Origin: Tropicibacter sp. Alg240-R139
GTDB taxonomy: Bacteria > Pseudomonadota > Alphaproteobacteria > Rhodobacterales > Rhodobacteraceae
DNA: 64,000 nt
NCBI RefSeq assembly: GCF_900537075.1
Contig: NZ_UNRA01000003.1
Location: forward strand, 225,082-289,081
Direction: 5' to 3'
Shown here piece by piece: positions 54,439 to 64,000 of this stretch. Both the position numbers and the translations under genes were made by a program. The notes below the pieces were generated by a model. The model searched no databases. It was not told where the DNA came from and saw only the letters and a list, made by a program, of their open reading frames with translations. Numbering within the stretch: the first letter of the stretch is position 1; each line of letters starts with the position of its first letter.

Positions 54439-56478
54439 ATGTTCGACGCCGCGCCGCTGTTGCGAGATGTCTTTGGATTCGACGCTTTCCGCCCCGGGCA
54501 GGAAGAGATTGTCGATGCCGTGACAGCAGGCGAAAACGTGCTGGCCATCATGCCTACGGGTGGCGGTAAATCCCTGTGCTTTCAACTGCCTGCGCTGATG
54601 CGCGAGGGGGTCACGGTGGTGATCTCGCCGTTGATTGCGTTGATGCGCGACCAGGTGCGGGCTCTGCAAGAGGCAGGCGTCAACGCCGGCGCTCTGACGT
54701 CGGGCAATACGCCCGAAGAGACAGAGGCCGTGTGGCAAGCGCTGGACGCGGGTGAGCTTAAGCTGCTGTATATGGCGCCTGAACGTTTGGCGTCGGGCGC
54801 GGCGATGAGCATGCTGCGCCGGATCGGCGTCAGTCTGATCGCTGTTGACGAGGCTCATTGCGTCAGCCAGTGGGGCCACGATTTTCGCCCTGATTATCTG
54901 CGGATCGGCGAGCTACGCCGTGCTCTGGACGTGCCGCTAGCGGCCTTTACCGCAACCGCGGACGCGGAAACGCAGGACGAAATTGTCGAAAAGCTGTTCG
55001 ACGGTGTTCCACCGCGCGCCTTTCTGCGCGGATTTGACCGGCCCAACATCCACCTGGCTTTTTCAGCCAAGGACAATCCCCGCCGCCAGATCATGGAGTT
55101 CGCCGCAGCACGAAAAGGGCAATCCGGCATCGTTTATTGTGGCACCCGTAACAAGACGGAGACCTTGTCGCAAGCTCTGCGCGAGGCAGGGCACAGCGCG
55201 TGCTATTATCACGGCGGGATGGATGCCGAGGACCGCCGGATCGTGGAAACCCGTTTCGCCCGCGAGGATGGGCTGATCGTGGTGGCAACCGTGGCCTTTG
55301 GCATGGGTATCGACAAGCCTGATATCCGCTGGGTCGCCCACGCCGATTTGCCCAAATCGATCGAAGCTTACTATCAGGAAATCGGTCGCGCTGGGCGCGA
55401 TGGCGGGCCTGCGGAAACGCTGACGCTCTTTGGCCCCGACGACATCCGCCTGCGTCGCTCGCAGGTTGACGAGGGGCTGGCACCGCCCGAACGCCGTGCG
55501 GCCGACCACGCGCGGCTGAATTCGCTGCTTGGGTTGGCAGAGGCGCTGGAATGCCGCCGGAAAACGCTGTTGGGATATTTTGACGAAACGGATGTGACTT
55601 GCGGCAAATGCGATCTGTGCGACACGCCAGCGGATGTGTTCAATGGCACCACCCCGGTGCGTATGGCGCTGTCGGCCATCCTGCGCACCGAAGAATGGTT
55701 TGGCTCGGGCCATCTGATCGACATTCTACTGGGTAGTGACACTGACAAGATCCGCGCCCGTCGGCACGACCAACTGCCCACCTATGGCGTTGGCAAAGAA
55801 TACAGCAAGCCGCAATGGCAGGCGATTTTCCGGCAGATGATGGGGCACGATCTGATACGGCCCGATCCCGAACGCCACGGCGCACTGCGCATGACCGAAG
55901 GTGCCAAGCCGATCCTGAAGGGCGAAGCGAACATCCAGCTGCGCCGGGATTCTATCCGCAAAGCCGCGCGAAGACCGGCGGTCAAAGCAATGGTTTCGGA
56001 TGAAGACGCGCCGCTGCTGTCTGCGCTCAAGGCCAAGCGACGGGCGCTGGCCGAAGCGGGCAAGGTGCCGGCCTATGTGATCTTCCCGGACCGCACTTTG
56101 ATCGAGATGGCCGAACGCCGCCCCGCATCGCTGGATCAGATGGCGCGGGTGGCGGGTGTGGGGGCCAAGAAACTGGAACGCTATGGCTCACTCTTTCTTG
56201 AAGTGATCACCGGCGCCATCGAAGAGCTGCACCCGGCGCGACGCAAACTGGCTGGTCGGGATCGGGCAGACGTTTATGACCAACTACTTGAAAAGCAGAC
56301 GGAACTGTCGCGCGGCGTGGGCGGGATCGACAAACCGCTCAGCTGCTCGGCTTCGCAATTGGCCAAGGTGGCGCAGCTGAAACCCGAAGACCGATATGGG
56401 TTGGAACGGGTGCTGGGCGAACGTCGAGCCGAACGTTTTGGTGATGCCTTTCTGGACGTGTTGCGCGCGGCGGGCTAA
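54439..56478 (+). CDS. recQ: ATP-dependent DNA helicase RecQ
   Basis: 679-residue 3'-5' helicase. The ATG at 54439 starts MFDAAPLLRDVFGFDAFRPGQ (motif 0). Seen: Walker A MPTGGGKSLC, DEAH box AVDEAHCVSQWGHDFRPDY, QEIGRAGRDG in motif VI, the RQC zinc cysteines in CGKCDLCD, and a C-terminal HRDC domain, with a second HRDC-like region near the end. Complete and typical. Confidence 0.95.
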   Translation: MFDAAPLLRDVFGFDAFRPGQEEIVDAVTAGENVLAIMPTGGGKSLCFQLPALMREGVTVVISPLIALMRDQVRALQEAGVNAGALTSGNTPEETEAVWQALDAGELKLLYMAPERLASGAAMSMLRRIGVSLIAVDEAHCVSQWGHDFRPDYLRIGELRRALDVPLAAFTATADAETQDEIVEKLFDGVPPRAFLRGFDRPNIHLAFSAKDNPRRQIMEFAAARKGQSGIVYCGTRNKTETLSQALREAGHSACYYHGGMDAEDRRIVETRFAREDGLIVVATVAFGMGIDKPDIRWVAHADLPKSIEAYYQEIGRAGRDGGPAETLTLFGPDDIRLRRSQVDEGLAPPERRAADHARLNSLLGLAEALECRRKTLLGYFDETDVTCGKCDLCDTPADVFNGTTPVRMALSAILRTEEWFGSGHLIDILLGSDTDKIRARRHDQLPTYGVGKEYSKPQWQAIFRQMMGHDLIRPDPERHGALRMTEGAKPILKGEANIQLRRDSIRKAARRPAVKAMVSDEDAPLLSALKAKRRALAEAGKVPAYVIFPDRTLIEMAERRPASLDQMARVAGVGAKKLERYGSLFLEVITGAIEELHPARRKLAGRDRADVYDQLLEKQTELSRGVGGIDKPLSCSASQLAKVAQLKPEDRYGLERVLGERRAERFGDAFLDVLRAAG

Positions 56479-56510
56479 GTCTGCGGGAACACGCAAATTG
56501 GGGGCAGAAC

Positions 56511-57281
56511 ATGCTTGTGGTGATTTCCCCAGCCAAACGGCTGGATTGGGCGGAACGTGATGTGACGGCGACTGAGCCTGCATTTCAGGACGACGCGATC
56601 CGCTTGGCCAAGACAGCACGGAATCTGACGCTGGGAGATTTGCAGAAACTGATGGACATCAGCCCCGATCTGGCGCGCCTCAACCACGACCGCTTCAAGG
56701 TTTTTGCCGATGAACCTGACGTCGATGTGACCCGCCCCGCCGCGCTGGCCTTTGCCGGTGACACCTATCAGGGGCTCGAGGCGGCATCGCTGGATGCTGA
56801 CGAATTGGCCTGGGCGCAGGACCATCTGCGCATTCTGTCAGGGCTTTATGGCGTGTTGCGTCCGCTGGACCGCATTCAAGCCTATCGCTTGGAAATGGGC
56901 AGCAAGTTGAAAACCCGTCGCGGAAAGTCGCTTTACGATTACTGGCGGGATCAACTCAGCAAGGCGCTAAATGCACAAGGCGAAGCCGTCGGATCAGACG
57001 TTCTGGTGAATTGCGCCAGCCAGGAGTATTTTGGTGCCGTGGCCCCCAAAGCGCTAAAGCTACGTGTCGTGACCCCGGTATTCATGGAAGATAAGGCGGG
57101 CACCCCCAAGATTGTCAGCTTCTTTGCCAAAAAGGCGCGCGGTGCGATGGCACGCTACATCGTTCAACACCGGCTGACGGACACAAAGAGCATTCTGGAG
57201 TTCGACACCGGTGGGTATGCCTATCGCGCCGACTTATCCACGCCGGACAAGCCGGTTTTTGTGCGCCCGTATCAGTCTTGA
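56511..57281 (+). CDS. yaaA: Peroxide-stress protein YaaA
   Basis: 256-residue YaaA/DUF328 protein that limits intracellular iron and DNA damage under peroxide stress. Seen: the start VVISPAKRLDW, SGLYGVLRPLDRIQAYRLEM and a KIVSFFAKKARG motif, diagnostic for the family. It lies 32 bp after recQ, so both may be cotranscribed. Convergent overlap of 10 bp with the kinase gene. Confidence 0.93.
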   Translation: MLVVISPAKRLDWAERDVTATEPAFQDDAIRLAKTARNLTLGDLQKLMDISPDLARLNHDRFKVFADEPDVDVTRPAALAFAGDTYQGLEAASLDADELAWAQDHLRILSGLYGVLRPLDRIQAYRLEMGSKLKTRRGKSLYDYWRDQLSKALNAQGEAVGSDVLVNCASQEYFGAVAPKALKLRVVTPVFMEDKAGTPKIVSFFAKKARGAMARYIVQHRLTDTKSILEFDTGGYAYRADLSTPDKPVFVRPYQS

Positions 57282-59500
57282 TCTGCATCTGCATTGTTGA
57301 CCGGCAGAACATCTGCCGGTTGATGTTCTTCAATACGTTCATGGATCAGAGTCTTGCGCAGCGGCTTGGTCATGTAGAAATCCAGGCCCGCGGCCAAGAT
57401 CCCCTCGGAATCGCCGTCCATCGCGTGGGCCGTCAGGGCCACGATCGGAATATGTCGCCCTGTGCCGTCTTCTAGCCTGCGAATCTCGCCTGTCGCTTCC
57501 TTGCCATCCATCTTCGGCATAGAGATATCCATAAAGATCAGGTCGGGTTCGAAGGTGCCAAACGCCTCGACCGCCTCAAGGCCGTTGTTTGCGAACTTAA
57601 GCTCGATTTCCAGCTCTTTGACCATTTTGCGGAACACCAACTGGTTGGTTCGGTTGTCTTCGGCGGCCAGAACGCGCATCCGGCGTTTTTCAACCGACGC
57701 TGCAGCTTTCGTTCCTTTGTGTGTATCAACTTCGGAGTGCGAATTTTCGGGGGTATCCACCGTTTTTCGCGTCTTGGCGCCCAGATTGGACAGTCGCGAA
57801 AAGAGTTCGGCCCGAGGGATGGGTTTTTGGAGTATTCCCTGCAGCAGTTTGCTGGCTGGATCTGCCTGCGCCACGCTGGGGTTAGACGACAGCAGAATAA
57901 AGGGTACCTCGCTCCAGCCGCGGGTATGCAAGGCATCGACCAATTCCAACCCGTCCAAATCGGGCATGTTGTGATCGCTCAACACCAGATCGACGCTCTT
58001 GTCTATGCAGTTCAGCGCCTCTTTGCCGGACGAACAAGACGTGACATTGACCCCAAGCTGCGCCAACTGCTTTTGCAGGATTGCGCGATTGACCGCCAGA
58101 TCATCGACGATCATCACATGTTGGATTTCTCCTAGAAAGTTCGGCGGCACCGGTTGCGGCCCCTCGGCCATGTCCATGTTCACGCGGAACCCAAAGCACG
58201 ATCCGATACCTTCTTCGCTTTCAACCCAGACCGACCCTTCCATCAGTTCGACAAGACGGCGCGAGATTGCAAGACCCAGGCCCGTGCCTTCGAACTTGCG
58301 GTTGCGCTCATCCTCGACCTGGTTGAATTCACCGAAAATGTGGTCGATCTTGTCGGTCGGAATTCCGATGCCTGTGTCTTCAATCGCGACGTGAATGGCG
58401 CATTTCTGAGAAGCGGGATCCGGCACACCAGTTACGCGGATTAATACGTGACCCTTTGAGGTGAACTTGATCGCGTTGCCCACAAGATTTGTCAGAACCT
58501 GCCGTACCCGCCCCGGATCGCCGATGAACAGCGTAGGCAGGAACAGGTCATAATCCACCAAGAGCGTCAGCCCTTTGTCGCGAACCGTGGGCTGCAACAG
58601 CATGGCAATTTCGTGGATGCAGCGTTCCAGATCAAACGGCTCGGTGTGCAAGATCAGCTTGTCGGCCTCGATCTTGGAATAATCCAGAACGTCGTTGATG
58701 ATCACGAGCAGCGCCTCGCCCGAGTTCTTGATCGTGTTGGTGTAAAGCCTTTGTTCCTCGTCCAGGGCCGTATCAGTGAGCAGCTCGGCCATGCCCACAA
58801 CACCGTTCATCGGCGTGCGGATTTCATGGCTCATGTTGGCCAAGAACGCCGATTTGGCCCGGTTCGCCGCTTCGGCGCGTTCGCGGGCAGAGCGCAGTTC
58901 GGTTTCGTAGTGGACAGAAGACGTGATGTTCAGCGCAAGGCTCACGACGTCCCCGCCATGACCGCGCTGGTCGATCAGCTTGACGTATTGGTCGTTCCAC
59001 ATGCGCAACACGACTGGTTCGGGGTTCGGGGCCAGCCAACGCTCGGTCATCATGTGGCGCCATTCATCCGGGGCCAGGGTTTCAGTGTTGACCAACCCCT
59101 CGTCTGTAAACAGCTGCAAAATCCGCATATACGAGATACCCGGCGCGACCTCCTCCAAACCATCAAAGGCATTCAGGTAGGCGGTGTTGGCACCTATTAG
59201 GTTGCTGTCGGCGTCAAAGAAGGCAAACCCATCCTGGATGGTCTGGATCGAGTGCCACAACCGGCGCTCGGCAATCTCTATCTTGGCGTTGGCCACTGTC
59301 AGGTCGGATTTGACCTTTTCATTTTCATCGCGAACGGTCGCAACCTCGGCCTGCTTTTCACCAATCTTGCGCGTCAGGGCCAACGCGTGCCGCCCTAGCT
59401 TGCGATTGGCCGCGCTCAATTCGGCTTGCTTCAGTTCCAGCAAGCGTTCGGCGGCTAGACGTGCACGCCGTTCCTCGGCCAATTTGTTGACAAGGCTCAT
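57272..59500 (-). CDS. Soluble hybrid histidine kinase with N-terminal coiled coil and two receiver domains
   Basis: 742 residues, no transmembrane segment or signal peptide. An N-terminal coiled coil (about 5-80) leads to a PAS-like sensor (about 85-200), HisKA with the phospho-His in [14 protein letters not shown], and HATPase_c ([16 protein letters not shown]). A first receiver with Asp in [13 protein letters not shown] and a second with Asp in [13 protein letters not shown] follow. Two receivers and no Hpt point to a multistep relay with a separate phosphotransferase. The signal is unknown; the cytosolic location suggests an internal cue. Confidence 0.92.
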   Translation of the reverse strand: MSLVNKLAEERRARLAAERLLELKQAELSAANRKLGRHALALTRKIGEKQAEVATVRDENEKVKSDLTVANAKIEIAERRLWHSIQTIQDGFAFFDADSNLIGANTAYLNAFDGLEEVAPGISYMRILQLFTDEGLVNTETLAPDEWRHMMTERWLAPNPEPVVLRMWNDQYVKLIDQRGHGGDVVSLALNITSSVHYETELRSARERAEAANRAKSAFLANMSHEIRTPMNGVVGMAELLTDTALDEEQRLYTNTIKNSGEALLVIINDVLDYSKIEADKLILHTEPFDLERCIHEIAMLLQPTVRDKGLTLLVDYDLFLPTLFIGDPGRVRQVLTNLVGNAIKFTSKGHVLIRVTGVPDPASQKCAIHVAIEDTGIGIPTDKIDHIFGEFNQVEDERNRKFEGTGLGLAISRRLVELMEGSVWVESEEGIGSCFGFRVNMDMAEGPQPVPPNFLGEIQHVMIVDDLAVNRAILQKQLAQLGVNVTSCSSGKEALNCIDKSVDLVLSDHNMPDLDGLELVDALHTRGWSEVPFILLSSNPSVAQADPASKLLQGILQKPIPRAELFSRLSNLGAKTRKTVDTPENSHSEVDTHKGTKAAASVEKRRMRVLAAEDNRTNQLVFRKMVKELEIELKFANNGLEAVEAFGTFEPDLIFMDISMPKMDGKEATGEIRRLEDGTGRHIPIVALTAHAMDGDSEGILAAGLDFYMTKPLRKTLIHERIEEHQPADVLPVNNADADQD

Positions 59501-59637
59501 TCCAGACAGTCCCCAGGCGGTTCTTGGCCCGCAGCATCCGACGAGTCGGTGAACAAGTATTTAAGCAAGTCTCAATGTGGGAATCGTTGCCAAGCCGCTG
59601 TCGCCCATGCGACCCTGATCCAAACAGGGAGGGCATC

Positions 59638-62600
59638 ATGCCACGCTTTGTCATTAAGCTGATTGGTCAAATTCTTTCGATAATTTTGCTGGCGGGGAGC
59701 GCGACTGCGCAAGACGCCGTTCCGGGCTTTCGCTACATCGTGACCCAGGACATGGATTTTTACGGCGCTGATCTGGATGCGCTGTTTGATACGGACCTGA
59801 ATTCCTGTGTCCGGGCGTGTTCTGCCAACCGTCAGTGCGCGGCTTTCACGTTCAACACACGGTCAAATTCCTGCTTCCCCAAAAGCGGCCTAAGCGATCA
59901 GACCCGCTACGAAGGCGCAATTTCGGCGCAAAAGATCGCTACATCTGCGGACGCATTGCAACGCGGGACGGCGCGCGCGCAGGCCCTGAACGTGTTGCGG
60001 GAACGTGATTTTACGCAGGCCCTTGTTATGGCACGCGATTTGGGCTTGCGCCATCGCGCGGGTGGTCGCGATATTGAGGCGGTTTTGGGCGCCATGCGTG
60101 CCGCGGCCTCGGATCCGGTGCGCGCCTTGGGCTGGACGGGTGTGGCGGTGTCCCTGAGCGATCGCGCCGATCTGTGGGGTGAATATGCACGGCGGTTGCT
60201 GCAGATCGAACCGGACGCACGGCGCAGATCCGAAATGCGCGCGATGGCGATTTCGGCCGCACTCAACAGCTATCTGCGTTCTGACAATGCGGGCGCGCAA
60301 GTCACCGCGCTGGAGCTTTTGTCCCAGGCATTGGAACGTTCGGGTCGCGGGCGTGATATGGTTGCTGTGCTGCGCCACGCGTCCGAGGTTCAACCGCGCG
60401 AGGATATTCTGGCCGCCCTGGAAAGCGCCATCGCCAAATACGGTTTCCGGGTGGTCGACAGCACGGTGGAAAGCGATGCGGCTGCTCCTCGCATCTGTGT
60501 GCAATTCTCGGAACCGCTGGAAAAGGCCAGCATCGACTATGATCCGTTTGTTCAACTGCCCACAACGACCCTGTCGGTTCAGGCCGACGAGCAGCAGCTG
60601 TGCGTTGATGGTGTCGAGCATGGCGAACGCTATCGGTTCACTCTTCGCAAGGGATTGCCCGCTGCGTCGGGCGAAACCCTGCACCGCGATGTGACGCTGA
60701 CGCATTATGTGCGCGACCGCTCTCCATCAGTGCGGTTCCCCGGGCGGTCTTACGTTCTGCCAAAAACGGCTGAGGCCGCGTTGCCGGTTGAAACCGTGAA
60801 CTTGACCCAGATCGACCTGCGCCTGCGCCGGGTCAGCGACCGCAACCTGCTGCGCGCGGTGCAGGATGGTTTCTTTGGTCGTCCACTCAGTCAGTGGCAG
60901 GATCAGCAGTTCGCCACCGAGATCGCGCAGGAGGTCTGGACTGGCACCGCCGATGTCACCAGCGAACTGAATCGCGACATGACCGCCCGTCTGCCACTGA
61001 CCGAGGCGATTGTCGGCCAACCGGCAGGTATCTATGCGCTGACGGCTCGCGTTCCGGGTGCCGATCCTTATGACGATCCGGGCGCGACGCAGTGGTTTGT
61101 CTTGTCCGATTTGGGGATGCGCACGGTGTCTGGTACCGATGGTCTGCACGTCTCAGTCTTGGGGCTTGGCGATGCCAAACCGCGCGCCGGTGTCCAAGTT
61201 ACGCTGATCTCGAAAGCTAACGCTGTTCTCGCCGAAGCGGCGACCGATGCAGATGGCAACGTGCGCTTTGACGCTGGCCTCACCCGTGGCTCCGGTGCGG
61301 CAGCACCGGCGATGGTCTTTGCCCGGCAAGGCGACAGCGACATCGGGTTCCTTTCACTAACCGATCCAGCGTTTGATCTGTCTGATCGCGGGGTCGAGGG
61401 GCGGCCCGCGCCCGGCCCGGTCGACGTTTTCCTGACCACCGACCGTGGCGCATACCGCGCCGGAGAGGTGATCAACGCCACCGTTTTGGCACGCGACGGC
61501 GTGGCCCAAGCCATCGACGGACTGCCGCTGACAGCGATCCTCAGCCGACCGGATGGGGTGGAATATCTGCGCCGCGTTTCAAACGGCGGCGTCGCAGGTG
61601 GTCATGTCTTCGCCCTTCCGGTGGATGCCACTGTGCCGCGTGGTTCTTGGCGGTTGGACATCAAAAGCGACCCCAAGGGCACGGTGCTGGCCAGTCAGAC
61701 CGTGTTGGTCGAGGATTTCCTGCCCGAGCGTATCGACTTTGACCAAAGCCTGCCGAATGCGCCCTTGCGCCCCGGTGACAGCGTACCGCTCAGCATTGAT
61801 GCGCGTTATCTGTTTGGCGCGCCGGGGTCTGATCTGACCACTGACGGGCAGGTCGTGATCCATACCACGCAACAGCTTGCGGCTTATCCCGGCTATCGCT
61901 TTGGCCGCTATGACAGCTCGGTCACCGCGCAAAGCAGCTATTTCGGCGGCGAACGCACGGACGCACAAGGCAAAGCGCAGCTGTTTGTGGACATCCCCAA
62001 GATCGACGCCGCAGGTCGCCCGCTAGAGGCAACGTTGATCACCCGTCTCGCCGACGGTTCGGCCCGTCCGGTGGAACGTCGCCTAGTCGCGCAGGTCAAC
62101 CCGCCCACGGATGTGATTGGGATCAAGCCCCTGTTCGAAGATGTTGTGGCCGAAGGGTCCGAGGCCGCGTTTCAGGTCATCGGCCTGACGCCTGACTTGA
62201 AACCGCAAAACATGCGCGTGCGCTGGACCCTGAACCGGGTCGAGACGCGCTATCAGTGGTATCAGCTTTATGGCAATTGGAACTGGGAGCCGACCAGGCG
62301 CCGCACCCGCATAGAGACCGGCGAGGCTGATCTGGGCAGCGAGCCTTTGACAGTCACTCAACCGGTTGATTGGGGCGAGTATGAGTTGGAGGTCGAACGG
62401 TTGGATGGCACCTACACCGCTGCGGCGTTCGATTTCTATGCTGGCTGGTATCAGGGCGGGGATTCCTCGGTCACACCGGACCGATTGGAGCTTTCGCTGG
62501 ACAAAGACAGTTACAGCGTTGGCGAGACCGCACAGCTGCGGATCGTGCCGCGCATGGGTGGCACTGCGCTGATACAAGTGATGTCGAACGAGGTGATCCA

Positions 62601-64000
62601 CCGCGAGATGGTTGAGGTCACCGCAGGCGACACCCGAATTCCGCTGAGTGTAACAGCGGATTGGGGCAGCGGCGCTTATGTCACTGCCACTGTGATCCGT
62701 CCGATGGACGTGAGCGCAGGCCAAAACCCGGCTCGCGCGCTTGGCCTGGTGCATGCCACGGTCGAGCCCGAAGGGCGCAAGCTGGCAGTGTCCATCGACA
62801 CGCCCAAAGTTGTGCGACCGCGACAAAAACAGATCGTCAGTGTCTCGGTGGACGGTGCGGCAGAAGGCCAAGACGTCTATTTGACGCTTGCTGCAATTGA
62901 TGTGGGTATTCTGAACCTGACGGGTTTCCAAAGCCCCGATCCGCAAGGCCACTATTTTGGCCAGCGGCGTTTGGGGGTTGAGCTGCGCGATGTCTATGGC
63001 CGTCTGATCGACGGGATGAACGGGGCTATGGGACAAGTGCGCTCGGGTGGGGATGCCGACAACGGAGCGCGGATGCAATCACCGCCACCGACCCAAGACC
63101 TGATGGCGGTGTTCAGCGGAACAGTGAAAGTTGGTCCCGATGGCACAGCACAGGTCGAGGTGCCACTGCCCGCTTTCAATGGAACGGTTCGTCTGATGGC
63201 TGTGGCCTGGTCGCAATCTGCCGTGGGTCAGGTCGAGCATGACATGGTGGTGCGCGATCCGGTGGTTCTGACTGCCAGCTTGCCACGGTTCCTGGCCCCC
63301 GGCGACAGCAGCCGCATGTTGCTGGAGGCGGTGCATGCCGACGGTGCGGCGGGAGAGATTCAGCTGCGTGTCTCCGCTGCGAAAGGCGTGCAGGTGGGCG
63401 ATGTGCCCGCTGCCTTTGCATTGAAAACCGGCGAAAAGAAATCCTTTGTCATTCCGATCCGCTCAGGGAGCGTCGGTGATCCAACTATCGAGCTTGCCCT
63501 GACCACGCCTGATGGCGTCACACTGACGCAAACTTTGCGGATGCCGGTTCGGGCCAATGATCCTGTTGTGGCGCAAACCCGACGGTTCTCGCTGGCCGGA
63601 GGCGACAGTTTCCTGTTCTCGGACGATGTGTTTGCCGGGCTGCGACAAGGATCGGCACGTGCCATCCTGTCAGCCGGTCCACTGGCCAAGTTCGACGCAC
63701 CTGGTCTGCTGAGCACGCTCGACCGCTACCCGTACGGCTGCACCGAGCAGGTCACATCGCAGACTATGCCGCTGCTTTATCTGTCGTCCGTGGCGCAGGC
63801 CACCGGGCTCGGCAGCGCGACGAAAATCTCGGCCCAGATTGATGCGGCCATCTCGCGCGTTCTGACGCGGCAGGCGTCAAACGGGGCCTTTGGTCTGTGG
63901 CGCGCCGAAAGCGGTGATTTCTGGCTGGACGCCTATGTCTCGGACTTCTTGAGCCGGGCACGGGTCGAAGGGTACACGATCCCGGAACGCGCGTTTGCTC
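59638..64000 (+). CDS. Alpha-2-macroglobulin family protein with N-terminal PAN/apple domain, truncated by the window end
   Basis: An open frame runs from ATG 59638 to the window edge (at least 1454 codons, no stop). Seen: a signal peptide (KLIGQILSIILLAGSATA), a PAN/apple-like domain (CVRACSANRQCAAFTF, then a later Cys in SCFPKSG), MG domains, and the thioester motif GCTEQ with Cys1368 near 63739. No lipobox cysteine. Bacterial A2Ms trap proteases in the periplasm and usually pair with a penicillin-binding protein 1C gene, which would lie beyond this window. The missing part is likely the C-terminal TED/receptor region. Confidence 0.92.
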   Translation, partial: MPRFVIKLIGQILSIILLAGSATAQDAVPGFRYIVTQDMDFYGADLDALFDTDLNSCVRACSANRQCAAFTFNTRSNSCFPKSGLSDQTRYEGAISAQKIATSADALQRGTARAQALNVLRERDFTQALVMARDLGLRHRAGGRDIEAVLGAMRAAASDPVRALGWTGVAVSLSDRADLWGEYARRLLQIEPDARRRSEMRAMAISAALNSYLRSDNAGAQVTALELLSQALERSGRGRDMVAVLRHASEVQPREDILAALESAIAKYGFRVVDSTVESDAAAPRICVQFSEPLEKASIDYDPFVQLPTTTLSVQADEQQLCVDGVEHGERYRFTLRKGLPAASGETLHRDVTLTHYVRDRSPSVRFPGRSYVLPKTAEAALPVETVNLTQIDLRLRRVSDRNLLRAVQDGFFGRPLSQWQDQQFATEIAQEVWTGTADVTSELNRDMTARLPLTEAIVGQPAGIYALTARVPGADPYDDPGATQWFVLSDLGMRTVSGTDGLHVSVLGLGDAKPRAGVQVTLISKANAVLAEAATDADGNVRFDAGLTRGSGAAAPAMVFARQGDSDIGFLSLTDPAFDLSDRGVEGRPAPGPVDVFLTTDRGAYRAGEVINATVLARDGVAQAIDGLPLTAILSRPDGVEYLRRVSNGGVAGGHVFALPVDATVPRGSWRLDIKSDPKGTVLASQTVLVEDFLPERIDFDQSLPNAPLRPGDSVPLSIDARYLFGAPGSDLTTDGQVVIHTTQQLAAYPGYRFGRYDSSVTAQSSYFGGERTDAQGKAQLFVDIPKIDAAGRPLEATLITRLADGSARPVERRLVAQVNPPTDVIGIKPLFEDVVAEGSEAAFQVIGLTPDLKPQNMRVRWTLNRVETRYQWYQLYGNWNWEPTRRRTRIETGEADLGSEPLTVTQPVDWGEYELEVERLDGTYTAAAFDFYAGWYQGGDSSVTPDRLELSLDKDSYSVGETAQLRIVPRMGGTALIQVMSNEVIHREMVEVTAGDTRIPLSVTADWGSGAYVTATVIRPMDVSAGQNPARALGLVHATVEPEGRKLAVSIDTPKVVRPRQKQIVSVSVDGAAEGQDVYLTLAAIDVGILNLTGFQSPDPQGHYFGQRRLGVELRDVYGRLIDGMNGAMGQVRSGGDADNGARMQSPPPTQDLMAVFSGTVKVGPDGTAQVEVPLPAFNGTVRLMAVAWSQSAVGQVEHDMVVRDPVVLTASLPRFLAPGDSSRMLLEAVHADGAAGEIQLRVSAAKGVQVGDVPAAFALKTGEKKSFVIPIRSGSVGDPTIELALTTPDGVTLTQTLRMPVRANDPVVAQTRRFSLAGGDSFLFSDDVFAGLRQGSARAILSAGPLAKFDAPGLLSTLDRYPYGCTEQVTSQTMPLLYLSSVAQATGLGSATKISAQIDAAISRVLTRQASNGAFGLWRAESGDFWLDAYVSDFLSRARVEGYTIPERAFA

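Noticed and set aside
1-64000. CRISPR arrays, tRNA genes, phage or intact insertion sequences
   Set aside because: No regularly spaced direct repeats, tRNA-like cloverleaf with conserved T-loop, integrase or transposase was seen on either strand.

Overview
This is a 64 kb window of a GC-rich alphaproteobacterial chromosome. Gene content and style point to the Roseobacter group of the Rhodobacteraceae: N-methylhydantoinase-type genes, an MttB-family methyltransferase with an MmgE/PrpD protein, a dimethylglycine/sarcosine dehydrogenase-like flavoprotein, BetB, LexA boxes of the GTTC-N7-GTTC type and an iron-rhodo-box. This is inferred from recognised families; no 16S gene is present. No tRNA, rRNA, CRISPR array, phage or intact insertion sequence was found.

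Layout. 1-12.7 kb is a catabolic region: hyuA/hyuB-like genes, a PLP aminotransferase and an Asp/Glu-racemase-fold enzyme in a tightly overlapping operon, a ThpR-type phosphodiesterase, an MttB homologue with an MmgE/PrpD protein diverging from a LysR regulator, and a DMGDH-like flavoprotein. 12.7-15.4 kb holds a Rieske oxygenase, a PaaX-like regulator and the broken tail of an alpha/beta hydrolase, probably the remains of an acquired aromatic pathway. 15.4-19 kb carries a class V PLP enzyme, a VOC protein and betB. At 19.1 kb a small protein made of two tandem domain repeats sits behind a triple LexA half-site array. A frameshifted membrane-protein pseudogene follows. 20-25.8 kb is an iron cluster (imelysin, bfd, bfr, di-heme oxidoreductase, second imelysin, DUF1513) behind a TGA-N9-TCA box.

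25.7-31.8 kb has a potassium-channel-like protein, trhO, and NAD salvage genes pncA and pncB flanking a membrane hybrid histidine kinase. 31.8-40.3 kb is a seven-gene minus-strand operon: a peptide/opine-type ABC transporter (binding protein, two permeases, fused double ATPase), an aldehyde dehydrogenase and a DMT exporter. A prokaryotic pentameric ligand-gated ion channel is inserted between the binding protein and the first permease. 40.5-44.2 kb is panB, panC, glpK and a VOC gene with a 3' frameshift. 44.4-53.9 kb has an FAD monooxygenase, idi, a cytochrome c, an SDR-cupin-P1 peptidase operon, arfB, a YhhQ-type transporter, a phytase-like esterase, mepA and a UMF1-type MFS protein. 54-64 kb has yggT, recQ, yaaA, a soluble hybrid kinase with two receiver domains, and the start of a very large alpha-2-macroglobulin gene cut by the window edge.

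A dispersed, modular, hairpin-rich repeat occurs four times (10.1, 26.4, 44.2 and 49.2 kb). Every copy has the same orientation and lies 0-26 bp beyond the stop codon of a minus-strand gene. With the pentameric channel in the ABC operon and the triple LexA array, it is among the most notable signals here.
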